Of a stretch of 64,000 nucleotides of DNA, positions 11,205-23,347 are shown in pieces. The stretch lies in assembly GCA_009763385.1 (NCBI GenBank), contig VDCT01000298.1:124001-188000 (forward strand). The letters run 5' to 3'. The position numbers and the translations under genes were made by a program. The DNA is from Coix lacryma-jobi var. lacryma-jobi (lineage: Eukaryota; Streptophyta; Magnoliopsida; Poales; Poaceae). Positions within the stretch are counted from its first letter, which is position 1. Every line of letters begins with the position of its first letter. The notes below the pieces were generated by a model. That model was given only the letters and a program-made list of their open reading frames with translations. It searched no databases and had not been told where the DNA came from.

Positions 11205-12445
11205 ATCTCCCCCTTGATGAATGCATTGACTAAAAATAAAACCACAAGGGAAGGGTTTGAAGGCAAGCCTCATTCAAGTGCCCAAAAGCCAAGCAAAAGC
11301 AATCACAAGGCTACTTGAGATGAGGAAGGATCATGAAAACTCCTAATAAAAACTCTCGGTCCCAAAAGAAACGGGAAAAGGGGGCAAAGCCTCCACACAA
11401 CCGAAGAGACTCCAAATAAAAACTCTTGGTCCCGAAAGAAACGGGAAAATGGGGCAAAGCCTCCACACAACCGAAGAGTCAAGAGAAACAAGAGTTTCAT
11501 GAATCCCAAAAGGCACTCAAAAACCAATCTCAAATAAATTGTCAAACAATCATCACAAAAGAAACCAAGGTACTTATCCACTTGGGTTTTGAAATTTCTC
11601 CCCCTTGATGATTGAATTGACAAAAACTAGGCACAAGAGATGGTTTTAGATACCAAAATCGGAAACTTGGTTCCCAAAGACATGGGCAACGGCTCAACGC
11701 AACCAAGCAAAGGATCGGAGCAACAACTCAACAAAGAGCAAAACTCGATCACATAGAGCAAAAGACTTGGTTCCCAAAGACATGGGCAACGGCTCGATGC
11801 AACCAAGTCAAAAATGAGCTAGTCCTCAAGAAGAGGCATAAAAAGGGCTCAACACCACTAGCTCAAGGCTCGATACCAATTGAGGATGAATCAATGCATA
11901 AGAATGCAAAACTGCTAGTCCCTCAAGATAGAGGCACAGAGGCTCAACACAACTAGCAGAAAACTCGATACCAATCACAAGCAGCCAAAAATTGGTGAAA
12001 ACAGCTAGTTCCTCAAGATAGAGGCACAGAGGCTCGACACAACTAGCTGAAGGCTCCATCCCAATCGAAAATACCAAGCAAAAACTGCTAGTCCCTCAAG
12101 ATAGAGGCATAACAGCTCAACACGACTAGCAGGCTCGATACCGACTAAGAAAACGCAAAAAGAAGCTCAAAACCAAATGGAGCACAAACATTCGGAGCAC
12201 GCGGAGAAGTAGCAAAGCAAAAACGACTCCCCCTGAAAGCAAGCCAAGACACAAAGGCTATGCATCAAAGCTCAGGACACCAAATGCACTCCATACCAAA
12301 AGATGGATACCAATTGAAACACATAAAAGAGCTAAACTCCCCCTAGCTCAAAGCTCTCCGCAAAATGCATGACTCTCCCCTTTGTGCCAACACATAAACT
12401 CCCCCTTGCAAACAGCTTCTCCCCCTTGACAAAAGGGAACATGCT
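11205..12445 (-). other. W PPT and upstream PPT-like runs with hairpin units
   Basis: The PPT (minus TCAAGGGGGAGAT) is at 11205-11217, next to the LTR. Further TCAAGGGGGAG or similar runs lie near 11601, 12228, 12339, 12390 and 12420; multiple PPT-like motifs are typical of Sireviruses. Between about 11335 and 12150 lie tandem units whose ends are complementary: ACTCTT...AAGAGT, GACTTGGT...ACCAAGTC and, several times, GCTAGT...ACTAGC around a conserved TTGAGCC loop. There is no coding signal. Confidence 0.75.
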
Positions 12446-14803
12446 GAGGGGTTTTAATATTTTTCCACAAAGTTGACACAAACGCAAGACAAGTCATCAA
12501 CCAAAAGCATATGGGGGCAATGAAAAGCAATGAAAGTGACCACAATGTGTATCAGAGCTGGGGGTATGTACACTAAGATAAAAATGCATGATATGCACAA
12601 TGCAACAACTTCAAGTGTATAGCAATCAGAATGAAAAGATGCTCAAAAGGGTGCTGCCCTGAAATTGTTGCAACCAATACACATGCTAGCAAAGGCTCAA
12701 ACCGATCAAATGAATACGAAATATGAACAATTGAGCATATGAGCAGTTTTAAGCCATTTTAAAAGGAGTTCACCACTAAAATAGCACTTAGCATGAATGG
12801 ACAGAAAAATCAAACAAGTGCTAACTCAAGTATAAAAGGTGAACTACCCCTAGCAAAGTTCAATCATCATGCAATAGAATGAAGCATAAACTTGCGTTAT
12901 TTTCAAATTTTATCGGAGATTGCAGCGGTATTAACACAAGTTCATATTAAAGCATGTGACTGCGAGAGGTTGAAAGCATGGTCATTGCCTAACTTTTCAA
13001 CTGGGCTAAGCCTATGCAATAAAAGCAATCGGAAGCTTAAAGCACCGGTTTCGGTCTTACACTACACGGCTCAAGTTTAACTCAATTGTGCAATGAGAAA
13101 CAGTCTCGATACCGTGATGTGCTGACACATGCAATCCCATCTCGATCTTTTCAATTCACCTAAACTTGGATCAAATTTTAAGCACAAGGTAAATATGAAC
13201 AATCCAAGCAAGTGAATGACTCAGTGCAAGAGACATAGCAACCTAGCATACAAAAGATAGTACAAGTGATCTCAACACATCCTACCCATGCTAGTTGCCA
13301 ATCTCAATGGTGAACAAATTAAATATTTCATAGTTGATTAGTCAAGTTCACCAATTGCAAAAATAGCTTAGCTCATAACATGTATGAAGTGATCAGAAAG
13401 AGCCTAAGCTACAAGCATCATCATGAATCAATAGGGCATACCAAAAAGAGCATAGTCTCATTTTCATTACTATATACATGAAGCTCTAAAATGCAAGATA
13501 TACATGATGAAATGCATGTAAAAGCTAGTCTATCAAAGACAAAGCAAAACTAGCCTAAAAAGGAAAACCCAAAACAAAAGGGTATCAGAGAAGTCAACCT
13601 ATGATACAACGAGCAAAATGCTTCCCGCACTAAAAGGGAAACACGCCAACCTCACAAATGAAGAGCCAAGAAATGCTCAAGTGATAGCCAGCAAAATCCA
13701 CATCGAAAAGACCACACAACAAAAGAGGTCACGGAATAAGAGTACCAAAAACCGAACTCAGAAGTGTGTCAGGGGTACCTCATGAAGCGCATGACCGCCT
13801 GCTGGTGTGATACCTGAGGGGACGCCTGAATCTGCTGAACTCGGGGCACCTGCCTTGCCGAAGTCGTCTCCCCCTCGTCTGAAGCTGTCGCTCCCACAGG
13901 TGCAGCTAGTGCTCGCTAGAGAGCTGCTCGAACGGAACCCCAAGTCATGGAAGAAGTGGGATCGGGTCCGTGAGCCGAAATGCTCTTTCCATGCTCCTAT
14001 TTTCCTGCACACTCAAAGGCAGAAGAAAACACAAGACATTGTCTCGTCCAGTGTGACCTCAAGGTCTCCACAAAACGGTTAGTCACATAAAAGCATAAGG
14101 TAAGCTCTCAACAAAAAGAGGTCTACCTATGAATGATACCGCAAAGGAGATCTGAACTCAAACTCGTCAAGACTACCATGCAACAGGATAAAGCGCTATG
14201 GAGCAAAACGCAACCTAGAGACATGATCAACCCAAGCACAGCCTAAACCTCAACACATGCTACAATGCAAGATAATGATAGCAATAGATCCAGAAGCATG
14301 TAACATGATAAAAGTGTGGAAAGGCTAGTGCTCGAACTAAACATATCAACAGGGTGCATGTAGCTAACCAAAACTAGCACCTGAAAATGATACCTAATGA
14401 ACATCATACCTCTACAAGTAAAGCTCATGGAGAAGTATGGTAAAGCATGGCATAATGTTCATGAGGATCACAAAGTAGCATTAAAAGTGGAATAGCCACC
14501 AAAACTGTACACAAGACTAGCATGACATGATATACAAGATAGCACATGCTAGACTAAAACAAAACATGATACGAAAGAAAATGTACATGCAAAAACTATA
14601 CAAGTGAGCACATGAAGGACCATCTCATACCGCAAGAAATAGATCATGAATGTACAAGGTATGAGTGTATGCGAAAGCTCACCAAACTGCAAAAGCCTCT
14701 TTGGAGGCAAATCTAAGCGGAGTGTAGAGAACCATCAAATCTTGATCACCTCTAAAAGATCAAGCTCCATCAGGCGCATGTTCTCCACCCCGTGTCCTCA
14801 TAT
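12446..14803. other. W noncoding interior
   Basis: No supportable gene. The part near 12890-13180 is the reverse complement of a region downstream of pol in element Y (about 60520-60770), so it is shared Sirevirus 3' noncoding sequence. The stretch 13500-14800 has no match elsewhere in the window. It is rich in A and shows short open frames only, the longest being 84 codons on the minus strand at 13758-14012 with no recognisable motif. Confidence 0.6.
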
Positions 14804-16820
14804 CTACACACAAGAGGACAAAGTAACCCGAGTCTTGGATCCCGAAGGGTTAGCAAGCATATACTTGGGAACCCAAGACTTGGTCACAAAACTCAACTTA
14901 TCTTGTGGGTTAGCATGATGCAAATGTTGGTTCAAATGCAATTTTGAAACACCCTTGGAAGCATTCCTCAAGAGAACAACTCGAGGAGAAGAACGAGTCG
15001 TACAACGGCAAAAGAGGCAAACATCTTCCAAGGTTTTTGTAGAAGAACCAATAGAAGCAACATGAGAAGCATGACGTGGACCAAGAGAAGAAGCACTAGA
15101 GGCATGTCCACGATCATGACCTAACCCACTAGAAAAGGAGTCATAAAACCCATCAACAAAGAGGGGCTTCTTACTAGGAGCACAAGCGTTCATGCCATGA
15201 GAAGGGCTATGAACCACCATCTTCCTAGAAGAGCGAGCTTGGCGCAAGCGTTTGGCATGCCGATAGCAAAAACTTTCTTGATGCCCATCTTTATCACAAA
15301 AAGAGCAATGGTACAAAGGCCTATTGGAAAGCACACCATTCTCCGACAAGTGAGAAGTCCCTTGGGACTTAGAACAAGAAGCATTAACGTTCAACTTGGT
15401 GCCAATACTAGGAGCACACGTGCCATGGGAAAGGCTACATGGCTTCCTAAAAGCCTTAGCTCGAATACGTCGCTCGTGTTTGACACGGTGGAAACAAAAA
15501 TCGAGCGAATGTCCATCCTTCTTGCAAAAGGTGCAATGGAATATCGGATTAGGAACACGAGTTCTAAAAATGTGAGAAGCACCCTTGTCAAGAGACGTCC
15601 CTTGGACATCACTCGAAGAAACAACAAGGTTAGGAGTAGCTATGAAAGCGCTATCCGAAACCTTGACACTAATGCTACAGTCAAAGGACTCACGCGCAAC
15701 ATAAGAACTCAACTTCGGTTGCAAAGATGCAGACTTGGAAACACCAACATTGGAGTTGCAAGAAATGCGTGAATCAAACGACTTAGCACAAAGACTCTTG
15801 TATCTTTTGGCTAAAACCTCATTCTTAAACATGAGGCGATCACAAGTACCATAAGGAGCATTTTTCAGATTTTCCATCTCCTCTCTAATGCACTCGGCAT
15901 ATGTGGTACGCAAGAGTTGAATTTCTTTTTCAAGGTTGGCACTCATATCATTGTGCTCAACCAACTTGGCGCTCATATCATCGCGCAACACCTTCAAAGC
16001 CAAAACTTCTTTTTCCAAATCAATGCATGATGTGCAAATGAAATCGGTGGAAGAAACATCACCATTCACATCAAGCAAAGAATCATGAATAGCGCAAGAA
16101 GTAGGGCAAGCATTTTTATTCAAAGAGCATGAGCTACAAGGACTAGAATTTATTTCAACAATTTCAGCCCTAGCATGCTCAAGTTGATCTACACATGTGG
16201 TGTGAAACAATTTTAGTTTGTTAATTTCAGCATGTAAAGACTCACAAGAAACACATGGTAACAAAGCATTTGACTTTAGCAAGGCTATTTCAGTTTTAGC
16301 ACAATCAAGATCCTTGCGCAAGTCAATGCAAACTAAACATGGTTTGGAAGCATTAGATATCAACATTTCATTTTCAGATTTCAAGCTAGCAAGAGAAAAG
16401 CATAGCTCATCATTCTTCCTAACCATGTCACTACAAGAGGTGCAAGGTAAAGACGCACTAGACTTCCAATGAGAAAGACCACATCTCAACCTAGCAATAG
16501 AGCATTTCAACTTCTTGATCTTCCTATGCAAGGTATCACAAAGCTCATCATATCTAACGTTATCATCACAACAAGCTTCATATCGTTGGGACAAAATCCC
16601 AACACTAGCGAGAAGTGTACCTTTCTTAGCCTTGCTAAGTTCACGAATACGATCCTCCGTTGAATGCTCATCATCTCCTAGGAAGTCCAGCAAAGCATCC
16701 ACCTCACGTTCTGCCTCCAGAGCCACACTCCTCCTTCTTCTGGCAACGTCATCCTCTATCACATGTCCATGATTCGAACCTGAGGTCAAAGACACACTGG
16801 AAGAAGAACTTGATGCCATT
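14804..16820 (-). CDS. W gag-like coiled-coil protein with CxxC ladder and two zinc knuckles
   Basis: The start is ATG 16820 (MASSSSSSVS), 671 residues, uninterrupted. It lacks the N-terminal UBN2/gag domain that X and Y encode. Residues 25-340 form long coiled-coil stretches interspersed with CxxC pairs (PCTSC, PCLVC, PCVSC, PCSSC, ICTSC). The first three are 35 and 28 residues apart, which is whole heptads. Two CCHC knuckles follow (FHCTFCKKDGHSLDFC and YHCSFCDKDGHQESFC, each C-x2-C-x4-H-x4-C), resembling the distal knuckle of Sirevirus Gag. The C-terminus has a third Cys pair (CLFCRC). By family analogy it would bind RNA and join particles made by a full Gag; that is inference. An intact frame in an element without pol suggests recent or useful coding. 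Confidence 0.8.
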
Positions 16821-16952
16821 TCCAAAAGCACCGTTAGTGTTAGCCAAACAAAAGCTCAAACAGCTTCACGAACAAAGTCGGCAGCACAACCGCTCTCAAA
16901 AAGGTTGCCTTCGCGGATCCGGAACCAGTTAAGGTAGGGAGATCCTTAACTG

Positions 16953-16964
16953 GCTCTGATACCA
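16953..16964 (-). other. Primer-binding site of W
   Basis: Minus strand TGGTATCAGAGC, a perfect 12-base match to initiator tRNA-Met, two bases from the LTR end GGTCCTTCA. It fixes the LTR boundary at 16967. Confidence 0.95.
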
Positions 16965-16966
16965 AT

Positions 16967-19298
16967 TGAAGGACCGAATTGGCGACCAGAGGGGGGGTGA
17001 ATGGGAGCCTCAAATTTCTTTTCAGAAATATTAGACCGTTGTCCCAATTCCACAATCCCAAGAGAAGAATCACAAAACATGATGTCCACGACCCAAAAGA
17101 TTGGGTGGATGTTCCCTAAGAACACAACGGGATAACACACACGCGATCAACCAAGCACACTACTGAAATCGGAGCTCCGAAAAGAAGCACTGCACTCCTA
17201 TGAAGAAAAAGCAAGTGCCCAACCAAAAATACTTAAGCCAATTGGTGACAAAAGTACTTTAGAATGTTCCTTACAAAGTTACCAACGCAACAAACGAAAC
17301 ACAAATCGGAGCTCAAACGCAAAAACTACGGACGAAACAACGTGAAAACTGCACTGACCGGACGCGGGTACTGCAGCAACACTATAGCGTCCGGGTATTG
17401 TAGCAGTTACTGTAGCGTCCAGTGACTGTACTGTAGCAGATTACTATAGCACCAGACGCATGAACAGTAACAGTGCAGAGTCCGGTCAGAAAACAGAGCA
17501 GAGTCTGGTCATTAATGTAGCAGTTATTGTAGCACCAGACACACTGTAGCAAATTACTGTAGCATCCGGTCGTACTGTAGTAGCGTCCGGTCAGCCCGAA
17601 AACAACGCTGTTCAAACACAAAATCAACCCGAAACTCAGTCAAATCAACTCCAAACTTCACCAAATTTTGCATAGATAATCACAACTATGTTGGTGAGCT
17701 ATCTCTAAGAGACCATGGCTCGAACCCAACTAGAAATTCGTAAATTGCAGATCTCGTGCAAAAGGGAAAAGTTTAGAACCGAAAACGAAATCCGCCCGAT
17801 CTATGTGCCCGTGCGGAATTAGATGAATTCCTTCGGTGGAAAGATGTCTCTCATGATGCTACACAAGATGGTTCAAATGGATTTTCAATCCATCCCTTCA
17901 AACGGAAGATCTCGCGAAAGAATCGAAGGGAGGAAACGAAGAACGCGAAGAACAAAATTGCAAAACGAAGAGGAGCACAAATTTGATCCTTGGATTTCAG
18001 CAAGATGAAAGATTGTATTAGCTCGTGGTATTGGGCAAGCCACTCCTAGCAACACAAAGCTCAGATGGCAAAAAGCTCAAGAACAAGAGCCCTCCTCTCC
18101 TCTAACCCTAGCCTCTCCTCACAGTAGCAAAATGAGAATGGCACTCTCCCAGGATGGCTGTCCAACACAGCCCCTTCATCTATATATAGGCGCACCTCAA
18201 AATGACACAAACGCCCTAACATGAAGTACTAACCCAAATACCCCCTAGGGGTAAAACCGACCAACTCTGGCAGTTTCCATCCGACGGCCACGCGCCTTCT
18301 CATCCTTCGCTTCGCCTCGACACAAGCTCCAGGATGCCGCCACGTGCCGTCACGATCGACCGCCACGCCTTCTCACTGATAGCTTCGCCGCAACGCAAGC
18401 CTCTCGGTGTCGCCACGCGTCGACCGTCCTTTTGGACCTTCCTCCGGTTTTGAGGCCCAAACCGGGAAACCTGCCAACCCAGATTTTGAGGCCCAAACCT
18501 GGAAACTGTCCACCTCGAGTTTTGAGGCCCAAACTCGGAAACCCGTGAGCCCAGGTTTTGAGGCCCAAACCTAGAAACCGTCCATCCTGAGTTTTGAGGC
18601 CCAAACTAGGAAACCTGCCACCCGAGTTTTGAGGCCCAAAAGCGGAAACCTTCGACGTAGCTTTTTGAGGCACAGCTTCCGAACCCGCACCGTAGACGGG
18701 ATGTGGTTCGCACACCTCGACCACCGGCACCGATGCTGATGCATGTCCAGCCTCCACACCGGGCACAACGCCTTCGCCTTCTTTCTTGACTCGGCCGATG
18801 GCACTTGCGCCGCACGCAAGCCCGTGTCCGACCTCCCGCCAAGTGCCACGACGCCATCGTCTTCGTCCCGACTTGGCCGATGCACCGCACATCCCCATGT
18901 GCTCTCGCTCGCTGATGCCACGTGCCAGCTACCACAGCTGGTCCTCCGGCCTCTTGGTCCGTCGGTCCAAGCCTCACGTCCGCCCTTCACCGCTCTGGGT
19001 ACATCGGCATGGCACGTCCGCCGCACGACACGTCCATCCTTCACCGCTCCCGGTCCGTCGTCACGACACGTCTCTACTTGACCTTCACCTCGCCATCGAC
19101 CACTGTATCCGAGCTCCACACCTGCACATCAACACAGCCAAGAGACACATGTTGCACACGCACACCAACACATGAAACACCACAACTCAACGCCACCGGT
19201 TAGTCATAAACATTATGCACATAGCGAGATAATGACCCAACCAGGAAAAGCCTCAAACCTTCCTCATCAATGTCAATCATTCATCATATATGTTCTCA
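16967..19298 (-). repeat. W 5' LTR, complete, 2.33 kb
   Basis: In minus sense it starts TGAGAACATA and ends GGTCCTTCA. The TATA box (CCTATATATAG) is at 18180-18190. Downstream of it are clusters of CTGTAGCA and CCGGACGC motifs (17360-17600); upstream is the hairpin array (18441-18645). U3 is about 1.1 kb. The LTR body is homologous to those of X and Y, but its first bases differ (TGAGAACATA against TGCGGATACA). Confidence 0.94.
18441..18645. repeat. Hairpin array in W 5' LTR
   Basis: Six units at about 37-bp spacing, each an inverted repeat with a GAGGCCCA-type loop. Arms include CCGGTTT/AAACCGG, TCGAGTTT/AAACTCGG and AGGTTT/AAACCT. A few units are decayed by single changes, for example AAAGCGG in the last. 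Confidence 0.75.
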
Positions 19299-19299
19299 C

Positions 19300-19437
19300 A
19301 CCGACAAACAACTAGCCGATATATTCACTAAGCCTCTCGATGAGTCAAGGTTTTGTGCTTTGAGGAGTGAACTAAATATTCTTGACTCTCGTAACGTGGT
19401 TTCAAATCTAGTATGCTTGATTGATCAACTAGTATGA
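19300..19437 (+). pseudogene. Element Z: C-terminal end of a Copia pol (RNase H tail)
   Basis: Forty-five codons and a stop give TDKQLADIFTKPLDESRF followed by LRSELNILD, the standard end of plant Copia RNase H. The rest of Z lies left of W, outside the window, because W inserted here. Residues after the RNase H end (about 20) are variable in this family. It shows that a plus-strand Copia was the host of W. Confidence 0.9.
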
Positions 19438-19545
19438 CCTAGGCAAAGCTGATTTGAAAATCTTCATACAATGTGTTTCAAAATCTTTGAGAAAGAGACT
19501 TGCTTGAAATGACCATCAGTCTGTATTGTTTAATCCGTTACTGGT
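19438..19545 (+). other. Z 3' noncoding sequence, first part
   Basis: Sequence after the Z pol stop and before solo LTR S1. It ends with CTGGT (19541-19545), the left target-site duplication of S1. No gene seen. Confidence 0.6.
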
Positions 19546-21314
19546 TGTTGACATCAGAATTTGGTCGATAATGTCAAAAGCAAGAAGGTTTCCTATTTGA
19601 AATAATATTTTGGATTCGGTCAGGAAATGTTATTTCAAATATATTTTCGGAGATACATGAGATCTGGGAATTCCTCACGTGAAGATATGCATACACATGC
19701 GACACCAAGACTTGCATGTTCATCTATTTGCATGTATGGCCAATTAAGGTATTTGGCCATGTCTATTCCTAATTCAGGTAATATATGGGTATATGCTGCT
19801 AGCGTTACATGAGGGAAAAGGAATATATTTTATTTGGGTGCAACTCAGCAATGGAAGAAGGAAGGACATGTATCATGTACGTGCATATACAAGAACGAAT
19901 AGATGTCGTGTTCGGCTGGATGTGTCTGTATACGGGACTTTAATTTGCCGAGTCAATCAAATAAGATAAGACGCGTCAGTCAAGGGATCTTCATTAGCAA
20001 GGACTCTACAAACCGAATTCGAGTCTATGTATGTTTCCTTTTATATATCTTGTTAGGCAAGAAGTTTTAGGACTCTTGTCCGCCCAGGGTATAAATATAA
20101 ACCCTCGGCCATTGTAGAAACGGTTCACAACCATATCAATACAAACCGGCCCCGTGCCACCTTCGAGTCCTTAGTCGTGTCGTCGAGTTCTTCGTAAGGA
20201 ATGATCGATCCGTCGACCTCCGTAAGTCCTGGCAACCTTGTTATCATGTCTAGTATCATGCGGTGGATTTAGATATGATGCAAGTAGTCTTGTTTGTTCT
20301 CAATGGTCGTGCGGCGGACCTTTGTTAGCGATCAAGAAGTCTTTGCTTATGTTTTGCTTATGGGTAAATACTGTGCGGCAGGCGTTTATTCATGTGTTTA
20401 GCAGAAGCGAGATAGTTATCGGCTCTGTTAGATTTGGCAAGATCTAATAGATTCATTAAGTTATCATGTGTTGCATTGTTTATTTAATTTTGTAACACTC
20501 TTTTGCCCAATCTAGATTGATCTTTGTTCGGCCTTGTTCCACAAGTTTGCTTGTGTTTTAATAACCGCAAGATCATGATGGCCGAATTAACTTTCGAATC
20601 TAGATTGTTACATGTTGTGGGTTCATGCATGTCAATCATGGTTAGACTTTTGATAAAACTAGGTATCGTGTGGCAGATGCAGGTTTTAGATTGGTTTAAT
20701 TGTGCTTGTTTGTACATTCCTTCCTCATGGACCCCAACTCGGCTAGTATGCCGATCTTGGTTAAGCTTACGCGAGTAATGAGTTTTTATAGATCTGTTTG
20801 GATACATGCATGCTTTTAGCTTCTTATAATTAGATTGTATCATGCGGTGGATTAATCTAATTATAAGGAGTCGTGTAGACTTAGTTTTTGCTTGACGGGT
20901 TTATGAAGATTAGATGCGCGGCAGACTAATTGGATTAACCTATACATGTGTTGTTTGGATAGATTTATGTTTACAAGTTACCTGTTATATCTTGATGCCA
21001 TCCTCTTACATGTGCATTCGGCAACCGGTTGTTGATATATGCTCAATCCTAATGTTAGCCGAATGATCTTTGAATTTATCGACAGACAGCTTCTGTAGCC
21101 ATATGTCATCGTGATTGGCTTTAAAGCCATACATATGGAATTGTCTGGTCCTACCCAGCATGTTCCAGGTTATTCTCACAATTTTATCCCTTGTTGGTTT
21201 TCAGGTCAAACCGATTGACATGTCTCCGGATTCCAAACCGTCCGGGCACCCGAGTGAAGCCACGCTTTTTTCGGCTTGCTGTGTGTGAGGCGCGGACCAC
21301 ATTTTGCGTCAACA
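19546..21314 (+). repeat. S1: solo LTR of a Tat-like Gypsy family, with perfect TSD
   Basis: It starts TGTTGACATC and ends TGCGTCAACA, flanked by CTGGT at 19541-19545 and 21315-21319. A TATA box (TATAAATA) is at 20090-20097. The body is homologous to the LTR of G (TATA region, the CCCCGTGCCA block and repeated TGCGGTGGATT motifs) but longer and clearly diverged. A solo LTR with an intact TSD results from recombination between the two LTRs of a full element. No gene inside. Confidence 0.93.
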
Positions 21315-21319
21315 CTGGT

Positions 21320-21546
21320 CATAACATGCAAGTAGTTCTTGTCCACTCCAAGGAAAAGGTGTAGCCATTTAGAGATCTTTATGTTCTGTGGTGACCGTCC
21401 GGCAGTGCCAGGCCCCGGCAGTGTCGCGGTTGGCGCGACAGTGCCGCGACTTATCGATTCAACCTGAATCGACCTGTTACCAAGTGGGACCAAAGGGGAA
21501 ACCATTTCCTTTTCTACCCTGCGGCTCCACCTATCTCTCATCTCCC
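21320..21546 (+). other. Z 3' noncoding sequence, second part
   Basis: GC-rich stretch with nested small palindromes: GTCGCGG with CCGCGAC near 21422-21450, and repeated GGCAGTG. It resembles the palindromic cis-region of Sirevirus LTRs, so it may be part of Z's own LTR. No coding signal. Confidence 0.4.
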
Positions 21547-23347
21547 TGTTGACACTAGTTATCTATCAAAATTAAAGGATAAATAAATATGAAAAGAGCA
21601 TGAATTCAATCACCAACAAAGGTTTAGGGTTTTAATTGGCAATATTCCATGAGTTTTGGTGAATTGTGATTCTGTAGGGACTAAACAGGAAAAACAACAC
21701 TAATTACTTCTCCTAGAAGGGAACCGACGGTAGATTACTCCACCGCCAAGTCAGAAATTCTCCAGAAGACTCCAGAGGACACTAGAGGACTCCACGAGGC
21801 GGGGCGCCCCGACACCCCGACAGGTGGGACCGACCGGTCTGGTGGGCCCACCGGTCGGTTGGGTCCCGGGCCCACATGCCTCCTTCATCTGGAACCTTCC
21901 TCCACCGACCCCGAGGACTCATCTCAGCCCTACGTGAAGTCGGTTTGATCTAACGGCCGTGGTTGATCCCTCAAGGCTATATATTCAGGCCCCCAGGCCC
22001 CAGGGTAGAACAAGTCTCTCTTCAGAAAAGTCTACGCCTCATTTAGAAACCCTAGAAGAGGACTTCAAGAGCCAGCTTTCAAGTACAAGACTAGTTACCC
22101 TCTAGTTTAGGTTTAGAACCTAGTCTTATACTAGAACTAGAAGAGAGATAGAGAGTGTTGACACTGGTTATCTATCAAAAATTAAAGGATAAATAAATAT
22201 GAAAAGGGCATGAATTCAATCACCAATAAAGGTTTAGGGTTTTAATTGACAATATTCCACTAGTTTTGGTGAATTGTGATTCTAGAGGGAGTAAACAGGA
22301 AAACCAGCACTGATTACTTCTCCTAGAAGGAAACCGACGGTAGATTACTCCACCGCCAAGTTAGGAATTCTCCAGAAGACTCCAGAGGACACTAGAGGAC
22401 TCCACGAGGCGGGGCACACAAAGACCCCGACAGGTGGGACCGATCGATCTGGTGGGCCCACCAGTCGGTTGGGTCTCAGGCCCCCACGCCTCCTTCTGGA
22501 ACCTTCCTCCACCGACCCCGAGGACTCATCTCAGCCCTACGTGAAGTCGGTTTGATCTAACGGCCGCGGTTGATCCCTCAGGGCTATATATTCAGGCCCC
22601 CAGGCCTCAGGGGAGAACAAGTCTCTCTTCAAAAAAGTCTACGCCTCATTCAAAAACCCTAGATGAAGACTTCAAGAGCCAGCTTTCAAGTAGAAGACTA
22701 GTTAGCCCTCTAGTTTAGGTTTAGAACCTAGTCTTATACTAGAACTAGAAGAGAGAGAGGGAGGAAGGGATCAAGAAGGAGCTCCGGCCTGTCGGATCAA
22801 CTTCTTCATCTTGTACCTGCGGATTCAAGTTCATCTTCAACTTGCTTCAGCGATTGTTTCGGTAATCAACGTCTATATTTAAGTTTGAGCCATTGTTCTT
22901 ATTATTCTTAAGGTTTATGACTCTCTTTTGAGTACTTTAATTCTAAGTTGCTCTAGAGTTAGAGTAGTTGGATAGTGTAAGCGTGGTGCTTAGACTTGAT
23001 AGCTCATAATGCCTCCTATAACGCCGGTAGTAGTGGTTGTTCGCAAGGGTGACTCTTATAGCCTTGTTGATTCTTCTATAGTCCACTTACCCGTGTGTAG
23101 GCTCGGTAGGATTATACATTTGCATAAAAGACTCATACTCTGTTTGTGACCTTTTATGACAACTTCCTCACTAAGAATAATGTAAACATATCGCTCTTAA
23201 GTTAGAGTTAGACAACCTTAATGATCCCCTCTATACTTCTAGATTCTCCGTCCTTGTTAGCTACTCAGGGGTTAGAGATTAAGACTTAACACTATCCGTT
23301 CCTTTGGGTTCAATATTAAAACTAGGTTACTCCGGTGAAGTGCTACA
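21547..23347 (+). repeat. Compound left LTR: copy A (21547-22157) abutting copy B (22158-23347)
   Basis: A is the first 611 bp of the LTR and breaks off after GAGAGATAGAGAG, where B begins anew with TGTTGACACT. B runs 1190 bp and ends at GTGCTACA, about 60 bp short of the full end seen in copy C. Each copy contains a perfect 10-bp inverted repeat (ACCGACCGGT, 21829-21838, and ACCGGTCGGT, 21850-21859) around GGGCCC, partly decayed in B. A GCTATATATTCAGG TATA region also occurs in each. Confidence 0.8.

Larger units (their letters stand above)
9313..19298 (-). mobile_element. Element W: Sirevirus-type Copia without pol (non-autonomous)
   Basis: Minus-strand element with a 5' LTR at 16967-19298 and a 3' LTR at 9313-11204, the latter truncated on the left where T inserted. 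The LTR termini in minus sense are TGAGAACATA and GGTCCTTCA. The PBS matches initiator tRNA-Met. Several PPT-like runs precede the 3' LTR, a trait of Sireviruses. The only long ORF is gag-like; no protease, integrase or RT domain is found in its 5.8-kb interior. The LTR body, the PBS region and the 3' noncoding region resemble those of autonomous-type elements X and Y here, so W probably relies on such partners. The flank after the 5' LTR is CACCG; the second TSD copy is outside the window. Confidence 0.88.

Noticed and set aside
15197..15772. Plus-strand open frame of 191 codons
   Set aside because: Shadow of the W gag-like ORF on the opposite strand; no domain.
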